From: Paenibacillus silvisoli
GTDB lineage: Bacteria; Bacillota; Bacilli; Paenibacillales; Paenibacillaceae
Direction of reading: 5' to 3'
Length of the DNA: 64,000 nucleotides
Assembly (NCBI RefSeq): GCF_030866765.1
Contig: NZ_CP133017.1
Location: forward strand, 5,236,501-5,300,500
Both the position numbers and the translations under genes were made by a program. The notes under the pieces were generated by a model that saw only the letters and a list, made by a program, of their open reading frames with translations, was not told where the DNA came from and did not search any database. Positions 26,336 through 35,248 of this stretch are shown here, one piece after another. Position 1 is the first letter of the stretch; every line of letters begins with the position of its first letter.

Positions 26336-27211
26336 TTATCCCTTAACCGCGCCAACCATTCCGTTGATGAATTGCTTCTGAAGAATGAGAAATATGACAA
26401 TAATCGGCAGGATCGAGATAATCGTTCCCGCTGCGATATACGGGAAATTGTAAGCGAGCGTGCCGTTCAAGTATTGTAGGGCCGGACCGAGCGGATATTT
26501 GTTCTGGTCATCGAAGACGATAACCGGCCAGATCAGACTATTCCAGAATGCCATGAAGTCGAAAATCAGTACGGTTGCCACGGCCGGCCGGATCATCGGC
26601 AGCATAATGACAAGGAAGATCCGAAACTCGCCTGCTCCGTCAACGCGCGCGGAATGCTCCATATCGTTCGGAATCGTAATAAACGCCTGCCTGAGCAAAA
26701 AGATATTGAATACGCTGATTGCGGAGGGCAGCACGACGCCAAGCATCGTATTGTAAAGGCCGAATTTATTGATCAGGATAAAGTTGACGATCATCCCCGC
26801 CGCGTTAGGCAAAATCATCGTACTGACAATCGTGTAAAACAGAAAGTTTCGGCCCGGAAATGAAATGCGCGCAAGCGGATAGGCCGTTATCGTACAAAAG
26901 AGAAGATTGAGGCCAACCCCGAGCGCCGTCATGTAGACGGTATTTCCGATGTAATGCCAGAGCGGCATAATGTTGAATACTTCGATGAAATTATCGAACG
27001 TAATCGGATTCGGAATAAACTGCGGGGGAAAAGCGTACACGTTATCTCCTGTCTTCAGCGCTGTCGAGAGCAGCCAGAGGAAGGGTCCCAAACATACGAG
27101 AGCCGTCAACAAGAGCAGCGGATACAGCAGGAGCGGCGCGATGATTTTCTTCGCGGACCGGGTCTTTCCGGCCGTCCGTCGAGACGCGGCAGTTAAGGCT
27201 GCTTCATTCAT
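26336..27211 (-). CDS. carbohydrate ABC transporter permease (MalG type)
   Basis: 291 residues, six membrane helices, EAA loop near residues 185-205 (NDMEHSARVDGAGEFRIFLV, where the usual EAA is EHSA). The C-terminal end is typical of MalG-type proteins: QKQFINGMVGAVKG. The ATG overlaps the previous permease gene by eight bases. It imports a mono- or oligosaccharide with its partner and an ATPase encoded elsewhere. Confidence 0.94.
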   Translation of the reverse strand: MNEAALTAASRRTAGKTRSAKKIIAPLLLYPLLLLTALVCLGPFLWLLSTALKTGDNVYAFPPQFIPNPITFDNFIEVFNIMPLWHYIGNTVYMTALGVGLNLLFCTITAYPLARISFPGRNFLFYTIVSTMILPNAAGMIVNFILINKFGLYNTMLGVVLPSAISVFNIFLLRQAFITIPNDMEHSARVDGAGEFRIFLVIMLPMIRPAVATVLIFDFMAFWNSLIWPVIVFDDQNKYPLGPALQYLNGTLAYNFPYIAAGTIISILPIIVIFLILQKQFINGMVGAVKG

Positions 27212-28100
27212 AGTAGCTTAACCCCCCTTTTCTCGTATACCGGAACAGCAGAATCGTAAAGATCATGATCAGCAGCGACACGACAAGGCCTACCGCCGCC
27301 GAGTACCCGAAGTTGAAATCCTGGAAGGCAAGCTTGTACGTGTATACGCTGGTGACGAGCGTAGAGGATACGGGATCCCCTTTCGGACCGTGCATGACGA
27401 ATATTTCATCGAATACGCGAATGGCTCCCATGACGGACATTAAAGAGCACAGCAGCACAAAAGGCATTAGCAGCGGAATCGTAATGCGCCACACAACCTG
27501 CAGCCAACCGGCTCCGTCGATCTTGGCGGCTTCCTGAAGCTCCGAAGGGATCGACTGCAAGCCTGCCAAGTAAATCATCATATAGTAGCCAAGCCCCTTC
27601 CAAACCGTGACGCACATGACGCCGTACAGAGCAAGCTCGGGCTCGGCCATGAAGGAAATCGGATTGCTTATAATACCGAGAGTTTGCAAGAAATAGTTTA
27701 AAATACCCTGCTCCTCGAAAACCCATTTCCAAGCGATCGCCGCGGCGACCATCGACGTGACGACGGGAACGAAGTAAGCGACCCGGAAGAAGTTCACGAA
27801 CCGGAGCTTGTTATTCACCATAATGGCCATCAGAATCGAGATCAGCTGGATGACGGGAACGACGATCACATAGAGAAGCGAGTTTTTCAGAGAGATCCAG
27901 AAATCCGGGTCATGGAACGCTTTATCGAAGTTTTTCAATCCGACCCATTTGGTTGTGTCAACGGCGGAATAGTTCGTAAAGGCTAGTGGCAAACCGTAAA
28001 TAATCGGATAGAAGGTAAATACGAGGAGGAGTATTACGCCAGGTGTGAGTAAGAGATAGGCAAACCGGTAACGCCGCCTCATTTCTTTGGATGCCGCCAT
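27204..28100 (-). CDS. carbohydrate ABC transporter permease (MalF/UgpA type)
   Basis: About 298 residues from the ATG at 28100, which follows AAAGGAGGGTGCAG; an upstream ATG at 28121 would put that ribosome site inside the gene. Six membrane helices with the EAA motif SELQEAAKIDGAGWLQVVWRITIP. Partner of the overlapping MalG-type permease and the upstream binding protein. Confidence 0.94.
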   Translation of the reverse strand: MAASKEMRRRYRFAYLLLTPGVILLLVFTFYPIIYGLPLAFTNYSAVDTTKWVGLKNFDKAFHDPDFWISLKNSLLYVIVVPVIQLISILMAIMVNNKLRFVNFFRVAYFVPVVTSMVAAAIAWKWVFEEQGILNYFLQTLGIISNPISFMAEPELALYGVMCVTVWKGLGYYMMIYLAGLQSIPSELQEAAKIDGAGWLQVVWRITIPLLMPFVLLCSLMSVMGAIRVFDEIFVMHGPKGDPVSSTLVTSVYTYKLAFQDFNFGYSAAVGLVVSLLIMIFTILLFRYTRKGGLSYYE

Positions 28101-28132
28101 CTGCACCCTCCTTTCGTTCAAGCTGTCAGGAA

Positions 28133-28154
28133 GGAGCGGACGTATGTCCGCTCC
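28133..28154 (-). promoter_or_regulatory. intercistronic stem-loop after the second solute-binding protein gene
   Basis: Perfect stem GGAGCGGAC with GTCCGCTCC and a GTAT loop, in the 72-base gap between binding protein and permease genes. It occupies the same position as the stem at 24365 in the other operon. Confidence 0.6.
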
Positions 28155-28172
28155 CTCCGGGAATGAAGTATG

Positions 28173-29570
28173 CTAGTTCTCCGCGTTAATCTCATCCAGC
28201 TTCTTCTGCATGTTTACCTCTGCGTTCTTCAGCATATCCTCCGGCGTCTCCTTGCCTGTCAGCATCGCCTGCCAACCCTTCCACAAGAAATCGAGCACTT
28301 CGCCTTCATTGCGGATACCGAGCGAGAAGTCTTGCGCCTGGGACGCCATTTGCGCGGTAATGACCTTGGCCATCGATTCCGGGTCGGTTCCCGCTTCCGT
28401 AAAGAACGGGTCCGCCGCCGCTTTCTTCGTCGAAGGCAAAATGTTTACGATCTTCGCGAACGCCAGCTGGGATTCATCGTTCGTAATGAAATTCGCGAAG
28501 CTGATCGCCTCGGTATGATTTTTGCTCATCGTCGGCACAACGACGTTCATGAGACCCGCTTGATACTTGCCGCCTTCTTTAAGAGCAGGCATTTTGGCGA
28601 CGAGCGTTTGGTCATACACGTTCTTCGCGTTCGTCTTCACTCGGCTCAGGAACTGCGCTCCCGTTACGAGCGTTGCGATCTGACCGGACTGGTATTTATC
28701 GGTCGCATAGTTCGCGTCCGCGCTCAAGCTTTCCTTCGGCACGATGCCTTTATCGTAAAGCTCCTTGCTCCATTTCGCCCAAGCCAGCGCCTCCGGCGTG
28801 TTCACGATAATTTTCGTTTTATCCTCGCTGATGATAGGAACGCCTTGGAAATAGAAATCCGCGGGCGGATTATAGCTTGGGACGAAGCCGTACTTGCCGG
28901 TTTTTTCTTTGATGGCGATCGCTTGCTCCTTCAGCTCTTCCATCGTTGTCGGCGGCTTGTTCGGATCAAGGCCGGCTTCTTCATAGATTTTCTTGTTATA
29001 AGCAAAGACGGATAGTCCGTAGTACCACGGGAACGCATAGGCGCTGTCGCCAAGCTTGGTCGAGTTGTAAAGGTCCTCGAAGTAGATGGAACGCTGTTCT
29101 TCGGTCGCTTCGGCGTTCAGATCGACGAGGGCGTTCTTGCCGGCGAGCGTCATCGTCATGCCCGTATTCAAATTGACGACATCCGGCGATTTGCCGCCGG
29201 CAATGGAGGTAAGGAGTTTATTTTCCATCGCGCCGTAAGGAAGATCGGTCCATTTGACGGAGATATTCGGGTTTTGCTCTTCAAACGCTTTTATACGTCC
29301 ATTGATGTAATCGTCGAAATTCGGGCTGAGCGAGATGGTCCAGAAGTTGAGCTCAACGGGCTCCTGCTTCTCCGGTTCCTGCTTGGTGCCGTCATCTTCC
29401 GCGGCCGTGTCTGTTTCTGCGGTATTCGTATTCGCATTCGTCGTCGTTGAAGTCGTCGCTGGCTCGTCTTTGGTGTCGTTGTTGTTCGAACTGCCGCAGG
29501 CTGCAAGAAGCGAAGTCAACATCGTCGTTACAAGAATGATCGTGGCCGATTTCCGTACTTGTCTCTCCAT
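28173..29570 (-). CDS. extracellular solute-binding lipoprotein (UgpB/MalE type)
   Basis: 465 residues. The signal peptide ends in the lipobox LLAACGSS with the lipidated cysteine near residue 26; an Asp/Thr/Glu-rich linker follows. The family-1 binding fold is seen in ELNFWTISLSPNFDDYINGRIKAFEEQNPNISVKW and GKSPDVVNLNTGMTM. It delivers sugar to the two permeases encoded immediately downstream. A sigma-A type promoter lies 160 bases upstream, divergent from an FAD oxidoreductase gene. Confidence 0.94.
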   Translation of the reverse strand: MERQVRKSATIILVTTMLTSLLAACGSSNNNDTKDEPATTSTTTNANTNTAETDTAAEDDGTKQEPEKQEPVELNFWTISLSPNFDDYINGRIKAFEEQNPNISVKWTDLPYGAMENKLLTSIAGGKSPDVVNLNTGMTMTLAGKNALVDLNAEATEEQRSIYFEDLYNSTKLGDSAYAFPWYYGLSVFAYNKKIYEEAGLDPNKPPTTMEELKEQAIAIKEKTGKYGFVPSYNPPADFYFQGVPIISEDKTKIIVNTPEALAWAKWSKELYDKGIVPKESLSADANYATDKYQSGQIATLVTGAQFLSRVKTNAKNVYDQTLVAKMPALKEGGKYQAGLMNVVVPTMSKNHTEAISFANFITNDESQLAFAKIVNILPSTKKAAADPFFTEAGTDPESMAKVITAQMASQAQDFSLGIRNEGEVLDFLWKGWQAMLTGKETPEDMLKNAEVNMQKKLDEINAEN

Positions 29571-29727
29571 GAGTCGTTCTCCCCGCTTTACTCTAAAATA
29601 GTGAACCGGTCATGCAACTCTCTCAAACCTTAGCCAAAAAGCGATGCGAAACGTGAAGCCAACTCCCCCAACCGTCACCCCTTCGCGAACCATTGTGTTT
29701 CCACTCTTTTCCTTATTTCCTATTTCA

Positions 29728-29756
29728 ATGTTAAAGTGGTAAAAACAATCAGTCAA
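29728..29756 (-). promoter_or_regulatory. predicted promoter of the second sugar ABC operon
   Basis: TTGACT, a 17-base spacer and TAACAT on the minus strand, leaving a leader of about 150 bases before the binding-protein gene. Confidence 0.55.
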
Positions 29757-29799
29757 TACATTTTCGAAAATTTAATTCTTTTTTTATAAAAATTATGAA

Positions 29800-29845
29800 G
29801 GAACGCTCCACAATAGGATAGAATGTTTTGGTAGAGCGTCCTATT
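29800..29845 (+). promoter_or_regulatory. alternative hairpins in the leader of the FAD oxidoreductase gene
   Basis: GGAACGCTC (29800-29808) can pair with GAGCGTCC (29834-29841) with one bulge, while AATAGGA (29812-29818) can pair with TCCTATT (29839-29845). The right arms overlap, so the two helices exclude each other. It lies 30-75 bases before the start codon. Possible regulatory switch; speculative. Confidence 0.3.
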
Positions 29846-29875
29846 TATCAGTTCATACCAGGTGGAGGTATTTGC

Positions 29876-31453
29876 ATGAATCGAGAGCTAACGAGTGATC
29901 TTGTTATTATTGGCGGCGGGATCGGCGGCTGCACGGCGGCCCTTGCCGCCGCCAAAATGGGGCTTCGCGTACTGATGACGGAGGAAACGGCGTGGATTGG
30001 CGGTCAACTGACGAGCCAGGCCGTCCCTCCGGATGAGCATAGGTGGATCGAATCGTTCGGATGCACCCGAAGCTATCGCGAGTTCCGCAAACGGGTACGC
30101 GACTATTATCGGCGCAATTTCCCGCTCACCCAAGAAGCGGCCGGAAATGACCGTTTAAACCCGGGAAACGGCAACGTGAGCCGGCTTTGCTTCGATCCGC
30201 GCGTCGGGCTGGCCGTGCTGGAAGAGATGCTGGCGCCGTATACGCAGAGCGGCCGCATCACCGTTCTCAACCACTATCGCATCGCGAAAGCGGAGACGGA
30301 CGGAGATGCCATTCGAAGCGTCACCGTAGCGCACACTTTAACGTCGGACGAGCTGCACCTCAGCGCCCCCTACTTTATCGATGCCACGGAGTGCGGCGAT
30401 CTTCTCCCGCTTGCGGGCGTGGAATACGTAACCGGAGCCGAGTCCCGGCAGGACACGGGCGAGCCGCACGCGCTCACCGGTCAAGCGATGCCGCAAAATA
30501 TGCAGGCTTTTACCTATTGCTATGCGGTCGATTATGCGGAAGGCGAGGATCACCCCATCGAACGGCCGAAGGACTATGCCTTCTGGCGCGCCTATCAAGC
30601 CGACTTTTGGCCCGATCGCATGCTAAGCTGGCGCTACCCCGAGCCGATTTCGCTGAAGCCGGTCCATGTCACCTTATTGCCTGACGGCTCTGGCCGCTAT
30701 CCCTTCTTCCATTACCGCCGCATTACCGATCGGACTAACTTCGCTGCCGGTACGTTCACGGCCGATACGTCCATCATTAACTGGCCCCAGAACGATTACT
30801 GGCTCGGCTCCGTCATCGATGTCAGCGAGGAGGAGAGGCAGCGCCATTTGGAATCCGCAAAGCAGCTGAGCTTATCCCTGCTCTATTGGATGCAGACGGA
30901 AGCGCCGCGGGCGGACGGTAAAGCCGGTTATCCGGGACTTCGCCTTCGGCATGATGTCGTCGGCACCGAAGACGGACTGGCGATGGCCCCCTATATCCGG
31001 GAATCGCGCCGGATCCGGTCCGAATTCACGATATTGGAGCAGCATATCGGCACGGAGGCGCGGCAAGGCGCGATGGCCGAGTCCTTCTTCGATTCTGTCG
31101 GCATCGGCGCCTACCGGATTGACCTTCATCCCACTACAGGCGGTCAGACGTTCCTGGACATTTCGAGTCTGCCGTTTCAAATCCCGCTCGGCAGCTTGAT
31201 CCCCGTTCGCGTGAAAAATGTGCTGCCTGCCTGTAAAAATATCGGCACGACGCACATTACGAACGGCTGCTACCGGCTTCATCCGGTCGAATGGAATATC
31301 GGCGAGGCCGCCGGCTATCTCGTCTCCTACTGCAAGAAGAACGAGGCGACTCCGCATGACGTGCGCGCGAATCAAGTACATTTGGCCGCCTTCCAAACCA
31401 TGCTCGATCAACAAGGCATCGAGCGTGCCTGGCCCGTCATTACCCCGCTGTAG
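29876..31453 (+). CDS. FAD-dependent oxidoreductase (PF12831-type)
   Basis: About 525 residues from the ATG at 29876, behind AGGTGGAGG. The dinucleotide-binding motif DLVIIGGGIGGCTAALAAAKMG is at residues 6-27, followed by the family's ETAWIGGQLT. The C-terminal half returns to the flavin site (PFQIPLGSLIPVRVKNVLPACKNIGTTH). No signal peptide. This FAD group often sits in carbohydrate loci of Paenibacillus and may oxidise a sugar or inositol-like hydroxyl, but the substrate is unknown. Divergent from the second ABC operon and next to the amino-sugar cluster. Confidence 0.88.
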   Translation: MNRELTSDLVIIGGGIGGCTAALAAAKMGLRVLMTEETAWIGGQLTSQAVPPDEHRWIESFGCTRSYREFRKRVRDYYRRNFPLTQEAAGNDRLNPGNGNVSRLCFDPRVGLAVLEEMLAPYTQSGRITVLNHYRIAKAETDGDAIRSVTVAHTLTSDELHLSAPYFIDATECGDLLPLAGVEYVTGAESRQDTGEPHALTGQAMPQNMQAFTYCYAVDYAEGEDHPIERPKDYAFWRAYQADFWPDRMLSWRYPEPISLKPVHVTLLPDGSGRYPFFHYRRITDRTNFAAGTFTADTSIINWPQNDYWLGSVIDVSEEERQRHLESAKQLSLSLLYWMQTEAPRADGKAGYPGLRLRHDVVGTEDGLAMAPYIRESRRIRSEFTILEQHIGTEARQGAMAESFFDSVGIGAYRIDLHPTTGGQTFLDISSLPFQIPLGSLIPVRVKNVLPACKNIGTTHITNGCYRLHPVEWNIGEAAGYLVSYCKKNEATPHDVRANQVHLAAFQTMLDQQGIERAWPVITPL

Positions 31454-31463
31454 CCGCATTTGA

Positions 31464-31508
31464 AAGAGCCGAACCGCGGGCACCGCCGCGGTCGGCTCTT
31501 TTTTTTTG
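31464..31508. terminator. bidirectional intrinsic terminator
   Basis: AAGAGCCGA/TCGGCTCTT plus CCGCGG/CCGCGG form a stem of about 15 bp with one mismatch, followed by nine T on the plus strand and by A/T-rich sequence on the other. It separates the convergent FAD oxidoreductase and GHL10 genes. Confidence 0.9.
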
Positions 31509-31512
31509 TAAA

Positions 31513-34218
31513 TTAGCGATTCTTGGCCTTAGCCAAATAGACGTTCACCATGGTAGAGGCCAAATGGAGGTCATGGTTCATCCGAGCTAGCACTTCAGCA
31601 TGTACCGATCCTTTCTTTTCGAGCTCATGCTGAACCTGTTTGATCGTGTTGGTGACGGTATTCGCCGAGCTGATGCTCATCGTCGCATCTTTCGCCAGCT
31701 TATCTGCCGCCGACTCCAGCTTCTTGACGATCTTGCCCGCATCGGATTGGCTCAGCCCGCCGAATGGCACGTAGATCTCGTTGATTTTGCGAATCATCTC
31801 GCTAAAAATAACGGCAAACGGCTTTGTATACCTGTAGTCCGGTTTCACGGCTTCATTGCGGAACACGCTAAGCTTCAGCGGTTCGTCGTAGCCGAAATTA
31901 AACAAGCCTTCGAATTCGAACAAGGCGTTACCCATAGCGCCGTTCTGGACGGTTTCTTTCGCTTGGTCCAGAACCGCCGACACCGGATTACCTTGGAACG
32001 AGTCGATGCCGGACGAAACAAGCGCATGGTCCTGCGCAAGCGCGAGCGACTTATTCAGATCATCGATGACGACCGACGTCCCCGATGCGTAAGACATATG
32101 GAACAGCTCGTCGATCAGATTATGATCGAGCCAGTATTTCGTTTGCTGCGCATGGGATTGCGGCGCATCCTCGTAGTTTGGCCATACGGCTGCCGTAATC
32201 GGAAGATCCGGCTTAATGGCATGAGCTTCCTGCGCCACGCGCTCTACCCATGTATTAATGATATCCGCCCGGAATTGCAGCCAATTGTCCCACATCGGGC
32301 CATCGCCCGGATGGAGCGTGAGCGGATCGGCGTCTTCGCCGTATTGCTTCATAAACTCCCCGCGCGTGTAAGCATCGTAGCCGAAATCATTCGAGTAATC
32401 GCCCGACCCCGGATAACGGGCATAGTCCAGGTGCAGGGAAGCCACATCGTATTTCGTCAGCAGCTCCTTATACACGTTCGATACAAAATCTCTCGTTTGC
32501 GGCAGCGCAGGGTTCAGCCAGTACCAAGGTACGCCGCCCCCACCGACCTCGTAATCCGTGCCGTCGCGCGTCGTCAGCCGCCATTCCGGATGATTGACGA
32601 CCGAAGGGCCGCCGGCGAAGAAGTTCTCCACCCAGGCATGGATTTCAATGCCGAGCTTCTTCCCTTCGTCGATATAAGCCTTCAGCACGTCGAAGCCGTT
32701 ATACATCGGATTGAGCTCGGTCAGCTTCCCTTTCTCGTCGCTCATCTCCGTTGGCCATGTCGTATATCCGTCCCACCAGGTTTCGAGATAGACGGCGTTG
32801 ATGTTGATCGCTTTGAGCTTAGTCAGGTTGGCGCGCACCTGCTCGACGGTCGTTTCCTTCGGACGGAGCCAAATGCCGCGCGTCTCCACCCTGCCGGATT
32901 CGAAATTCAAATACATCGTGTTCGTCAGCTCGCGGTCCAGCGACTGCAGCAGCCCTAACGCGGCTTCAAGTCCATCGCCTTCCATTACCTGCTTGGCTTG
33001 CTCGAACAGCGCTTTATCTTGCGTCAGCTTGCTTTCGATTTCGGCGTACGGAACGTCTCTGAACTCGCTTTTCGACTTCGCGACCTGCTCCTCTGCCATT
33101 GCAATGTTGATCGATGCTTTATCCAAATAAGACTCCGGCGTAAAAATAATCGTCACGCGCTTCGTCGTCCAATCGATATTGACTTTGGCACCGACCGGCG
33201 CATTGGCATTCAACCAATCGCGATATACGCCGTGGCCGGAAAGAACGTAGCCTCCCTGCGGAATGGCCGTATCGTTGCTGCCGTTCGAGATCACGAAGCC
33301 ATCCGCGTTAACGGCAATCTCATTTCCCCAGCCATTCGTGCCCGTGCGCGCACCATACGTGCTGTCATAGGCAATTAACTGATCGGCGCCGCGATAACCC
33401 GGAAAAGCAACGCCGTCTTCTCCGCAGCCCGCCGGGTTATCTAAGCAAGATTTCGGGTTCAGGACATTGAAGCTCGCCGCGGATGCCTGATAAGGAGGGC
33501 TGTCGATCACCGTTTCCACCGTATCTCCGGCGTGGACCTTGCCCACTAACAAGTCATACGAAGCATTCCCGCTTTGAATGGACAAGACATAGCCGTTTGC
33601 CGGAATCGGCGAGTCATTATCGCTCGGGTAGGTGTTCTCGGAAACATGCGTCACTTTGCCGTCAACGACCGTTAGCTCCATGCCCCACGGATTCTGCTTC
33701 GTCGAAGCGCCGTATTCCGGCGTAAACCGAATGACCGCACCGGCGCCCCGCACCGTGTTCGTTCCCGTGATGGCCGTCGTAACGCCGGCTACCGCGAAAT
33801 ATTGATTCGGCAGCACGGGAATCGCCACCCCGGCGGTCTTCACGATTTGACCGACCGCCACGTCGGACAAGGCTGACCGCATCGTCCCGGAAGCGGAAAT
33901 GACGAAGCCGTTCGGCGGAATAAACGTGCCTCTGGCTCCGGATGCGTTCACGGCTGCGAGAATATCGCCGATCACCAAATATTCCGTCGTATTCCCGCCA
34001 AAGGGCGCCGTTGCGTTGCCGTAGTTGCGGGTATAGAGGGCAAGCGAGTCGCTTGCCCGGTCCTGGTCGATCAGATCGACCGCGATCGGCTCCTTTCCAT
34101 CGATGATAACTTGCGGACTTTCCGCAGCATCGGTTGCCGCGGCAGCTGTAGCAAGCGGAGCGAGAAGCAGGACGATGGACAACACACATAAGAGCAGCGT
34201 TTTTGTTTTCACTTCCAA
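31513..34218 (-). CDS. secreted GHL10 (DUF187) family glycoside hydrolase
   Basis: 901 residues with a cleavable signal peptide (LLLCVLSIVLLLAPLATAAAA). Residues 30-360 form an N-terminal region of beta type with two similar segments containing IPPNGFVISASG, IPANGYVLSIQSG and IPQGGYVLSGHG. Residues 445-800 form the GHL10 TIM barrel: VETRGIWLRPKETT, INAVYLETWWDGYTTWP, IEIHAWVENFFAG, VASLHLDYARYP. A helical tail ends the protein. Resembles YngK-type enzymes that act on cell-wall or exopolysaccharide glycans. Last gene of the leftward amino-sugar cluster, so likely the extracellular depolymerase that supplies it. Confidence 0.87.
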   Translation of the reverse strand: MEVKTKTLLLCVLSIVLLLAPLATAAAATDAAESPQVIIDGKEPIAVDLIDQDRASDSLALYTRNYGNATAPFGGNTTEYLVIGDILAAVNASGARGTFIPPNGFVISASGTMRSALSDVAVGQIVKTAGVAIPVLPNQYFAVAGVTTAITGTNTVRGAGAVIRFTPEYGASTKQNPWGMELTVVDGKVTHVSENTYPSDNDSPIPANGYVLSIQSGNASYDLLVGKVHAGDTVETVIDSPPYQASAASFNVLNPKSCLDNPAGCGEDGVAFPGYRGADQLIAYDSTYGARTGTNGWGNEIAVNADGFVISNGSNDTAIPQGGYVLSGHGVYRDWLNANAPVGAKVNIDWTTKRVTIIFTPESYLDKASINIAMAEEQVAKSKSEFRDVPYAEIESKLTQDKALFEQAKQVMEGDGLEAALGLLQSLDRELTNTMYLNFESGRVETRGIWLRPKETTVEQVRANLTKLKAININAVYLETWWDGYTTWPTEMSDEKGKLTELNPMYNGFDVLKAYIDEGKKLGIEIHAWVENFFAGGPSVVNHPEWRLTTRDGTDYEVGGGGVPWYWLNPALPQTRDFVSNVYKELLTKYDVASLHLDYARYPGSGDYSNDFGYDAYTRGEFMKQYGEDADPLTLHPGDGPMWDNWLQFRADIINTWVERVAQEAHAIKPDLPITAAVWPNYEDAPQSHAQQTKYWLDHNLIDELFHMSYASGTSVVIDDLNKSLALAQDHALVSSGIDSFQGNPVSAVLDQAKETVQNGAMGNALFEFEGLFNFGYDEPLKLSVFRNEAVKPDYRYTKPFAVIFSEMIRKINEIYVPFGGLSQSDAGKIVKKLESAADKLAKDATMSISSANTVTNTIKQVQHELEKKGSVHAEVLARMNHDLHLASTMVNVYLAKAKNR

Positions 34219-34319
34219 ACTACCTCCTCATTTGAACGTGGAATTGGAATTGCCATCTATACGCGAATGACTGCGAACGCAAACGAACGATCACCTCCTA
34301 ATGATAGTAAAATTCTCTA

Positions 34320-35216
34320 CTATTTAATCTTTTGGCGGTACTTTTTTTTATTTTTCGCATAGCTTCGTACGAATTTCGCTTGCGCCACCCAATCTCGCTC
34401 ATCATGCCTTCGGCCGCTGATGATAACCTTGTCATCCTGCACTTCGACGAACAAGCTTTCACTCATCGATCCGTCCAGAGGTTCATCCCTATCGCTCCAA
34501 GGACGGCGAACGGAGGAGCTATTCACTATCGCAAACCTTCCCTCCGGCGCCGTATAGGTCTGTCGGCTAGTCAGCTGATGGTGCGTATGTCCGGAGAAAA
34601 AGATGATTTCCGGATAAGCGGCAAGCAACTGCGCAAGCCGCTCCTTCTGGAAAACTTCCTCGATCGGTTGGTGCAGGAACACGAATACCGGCCTCCCGTT
34701 GTATCCCGGTGTATCGTTCTGCTTCTGCTCCAGCTGCTTCTCCAGAAAAGCAAACTGTTCGTCGCTGATCCAGGCATGCTCGACAATCCCGTCTACCTGA
34801 TCCCGATAGCATTCTCCCGCGAGGAAAATGAAGGTATAGCCCTGAAGCCGCTCCGCATAGTAAGGCCGGCTTAGCTTTAAGCGAGATAAAAACAGCTCCA
34901 TCGCTTGTTCGGAGGACCACTCATTCGGAAACGTAGCCATCGACCAAACGGGCGTCGGCAATTGTTTATACCACATCCGGTAATACTCATGATTGCCCAT
35001 CGTCATATAAACGGGACATGTCGCATGGGTCTCCAATAGATGCAGTAAAACCGTATAATCCGAATCATGCCCTTCCGTCAAATCGCCATTGATTACGATA
35101 TAATCCGGCGGCTCCGGGAGGAACGCATAATCATGTAAAGCCGAAACCAAACGAGCCTGAGATTCTTGATCCCAAGCTTGAACATGGATGTCTGACATGA
35201 CGGCAAAGCGAAACAT
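34320..35216 (-). CDS. metallophosphoesterase (calcineurin-like)
   Basis: About 298 residues from the ATG at 35216, behind AGAGGTG. The two-metal centre motifs are in order: FAVMSDIHV (DxH), YIVINGDLTEG (GDxxE), MTMGNHEYYR (GNHE), FVFLHQPI and FSGHTHHQ (GHTH). It hydrolyses a phosphomonoester or diester in the cytosol. Between the ROK kinase and GHL10 genes, it may remove phosphate from a sugar intermediate, but no substrate can be assigned. Confidence 0.88.
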   Translation of the reverse strand: MFRFAVMSDIHVQAWDQESQARLVSALHDYAFLPEPPDYIVINGDLTEGHDSDYTVLLHLLETHATCPVYMTMGNHEYYRMWYKQLPTPVWSMATFPNEWSSEQAMELFLSRLKLSRPYYAERLQGYTFIFLAGECYRDQVDGIVEHAWISDEQFAFLEKQLEQKQNDTPGYNGRPVFVFLHQPIEEVFQKERLAQLLAAYPEIIFFSGHTHHQLTSRQTYTAPEGRFAIVNSSSVRRPWSDRDEPLDGSMSESLFVEVQDDKVIISGRRHDERDWVAQAKFVRSYAKNKKKYRQKIK

Positions 35217-35248
35217 GCTGCTCACCTCTTCGTCCGCGAAATCGCTCC

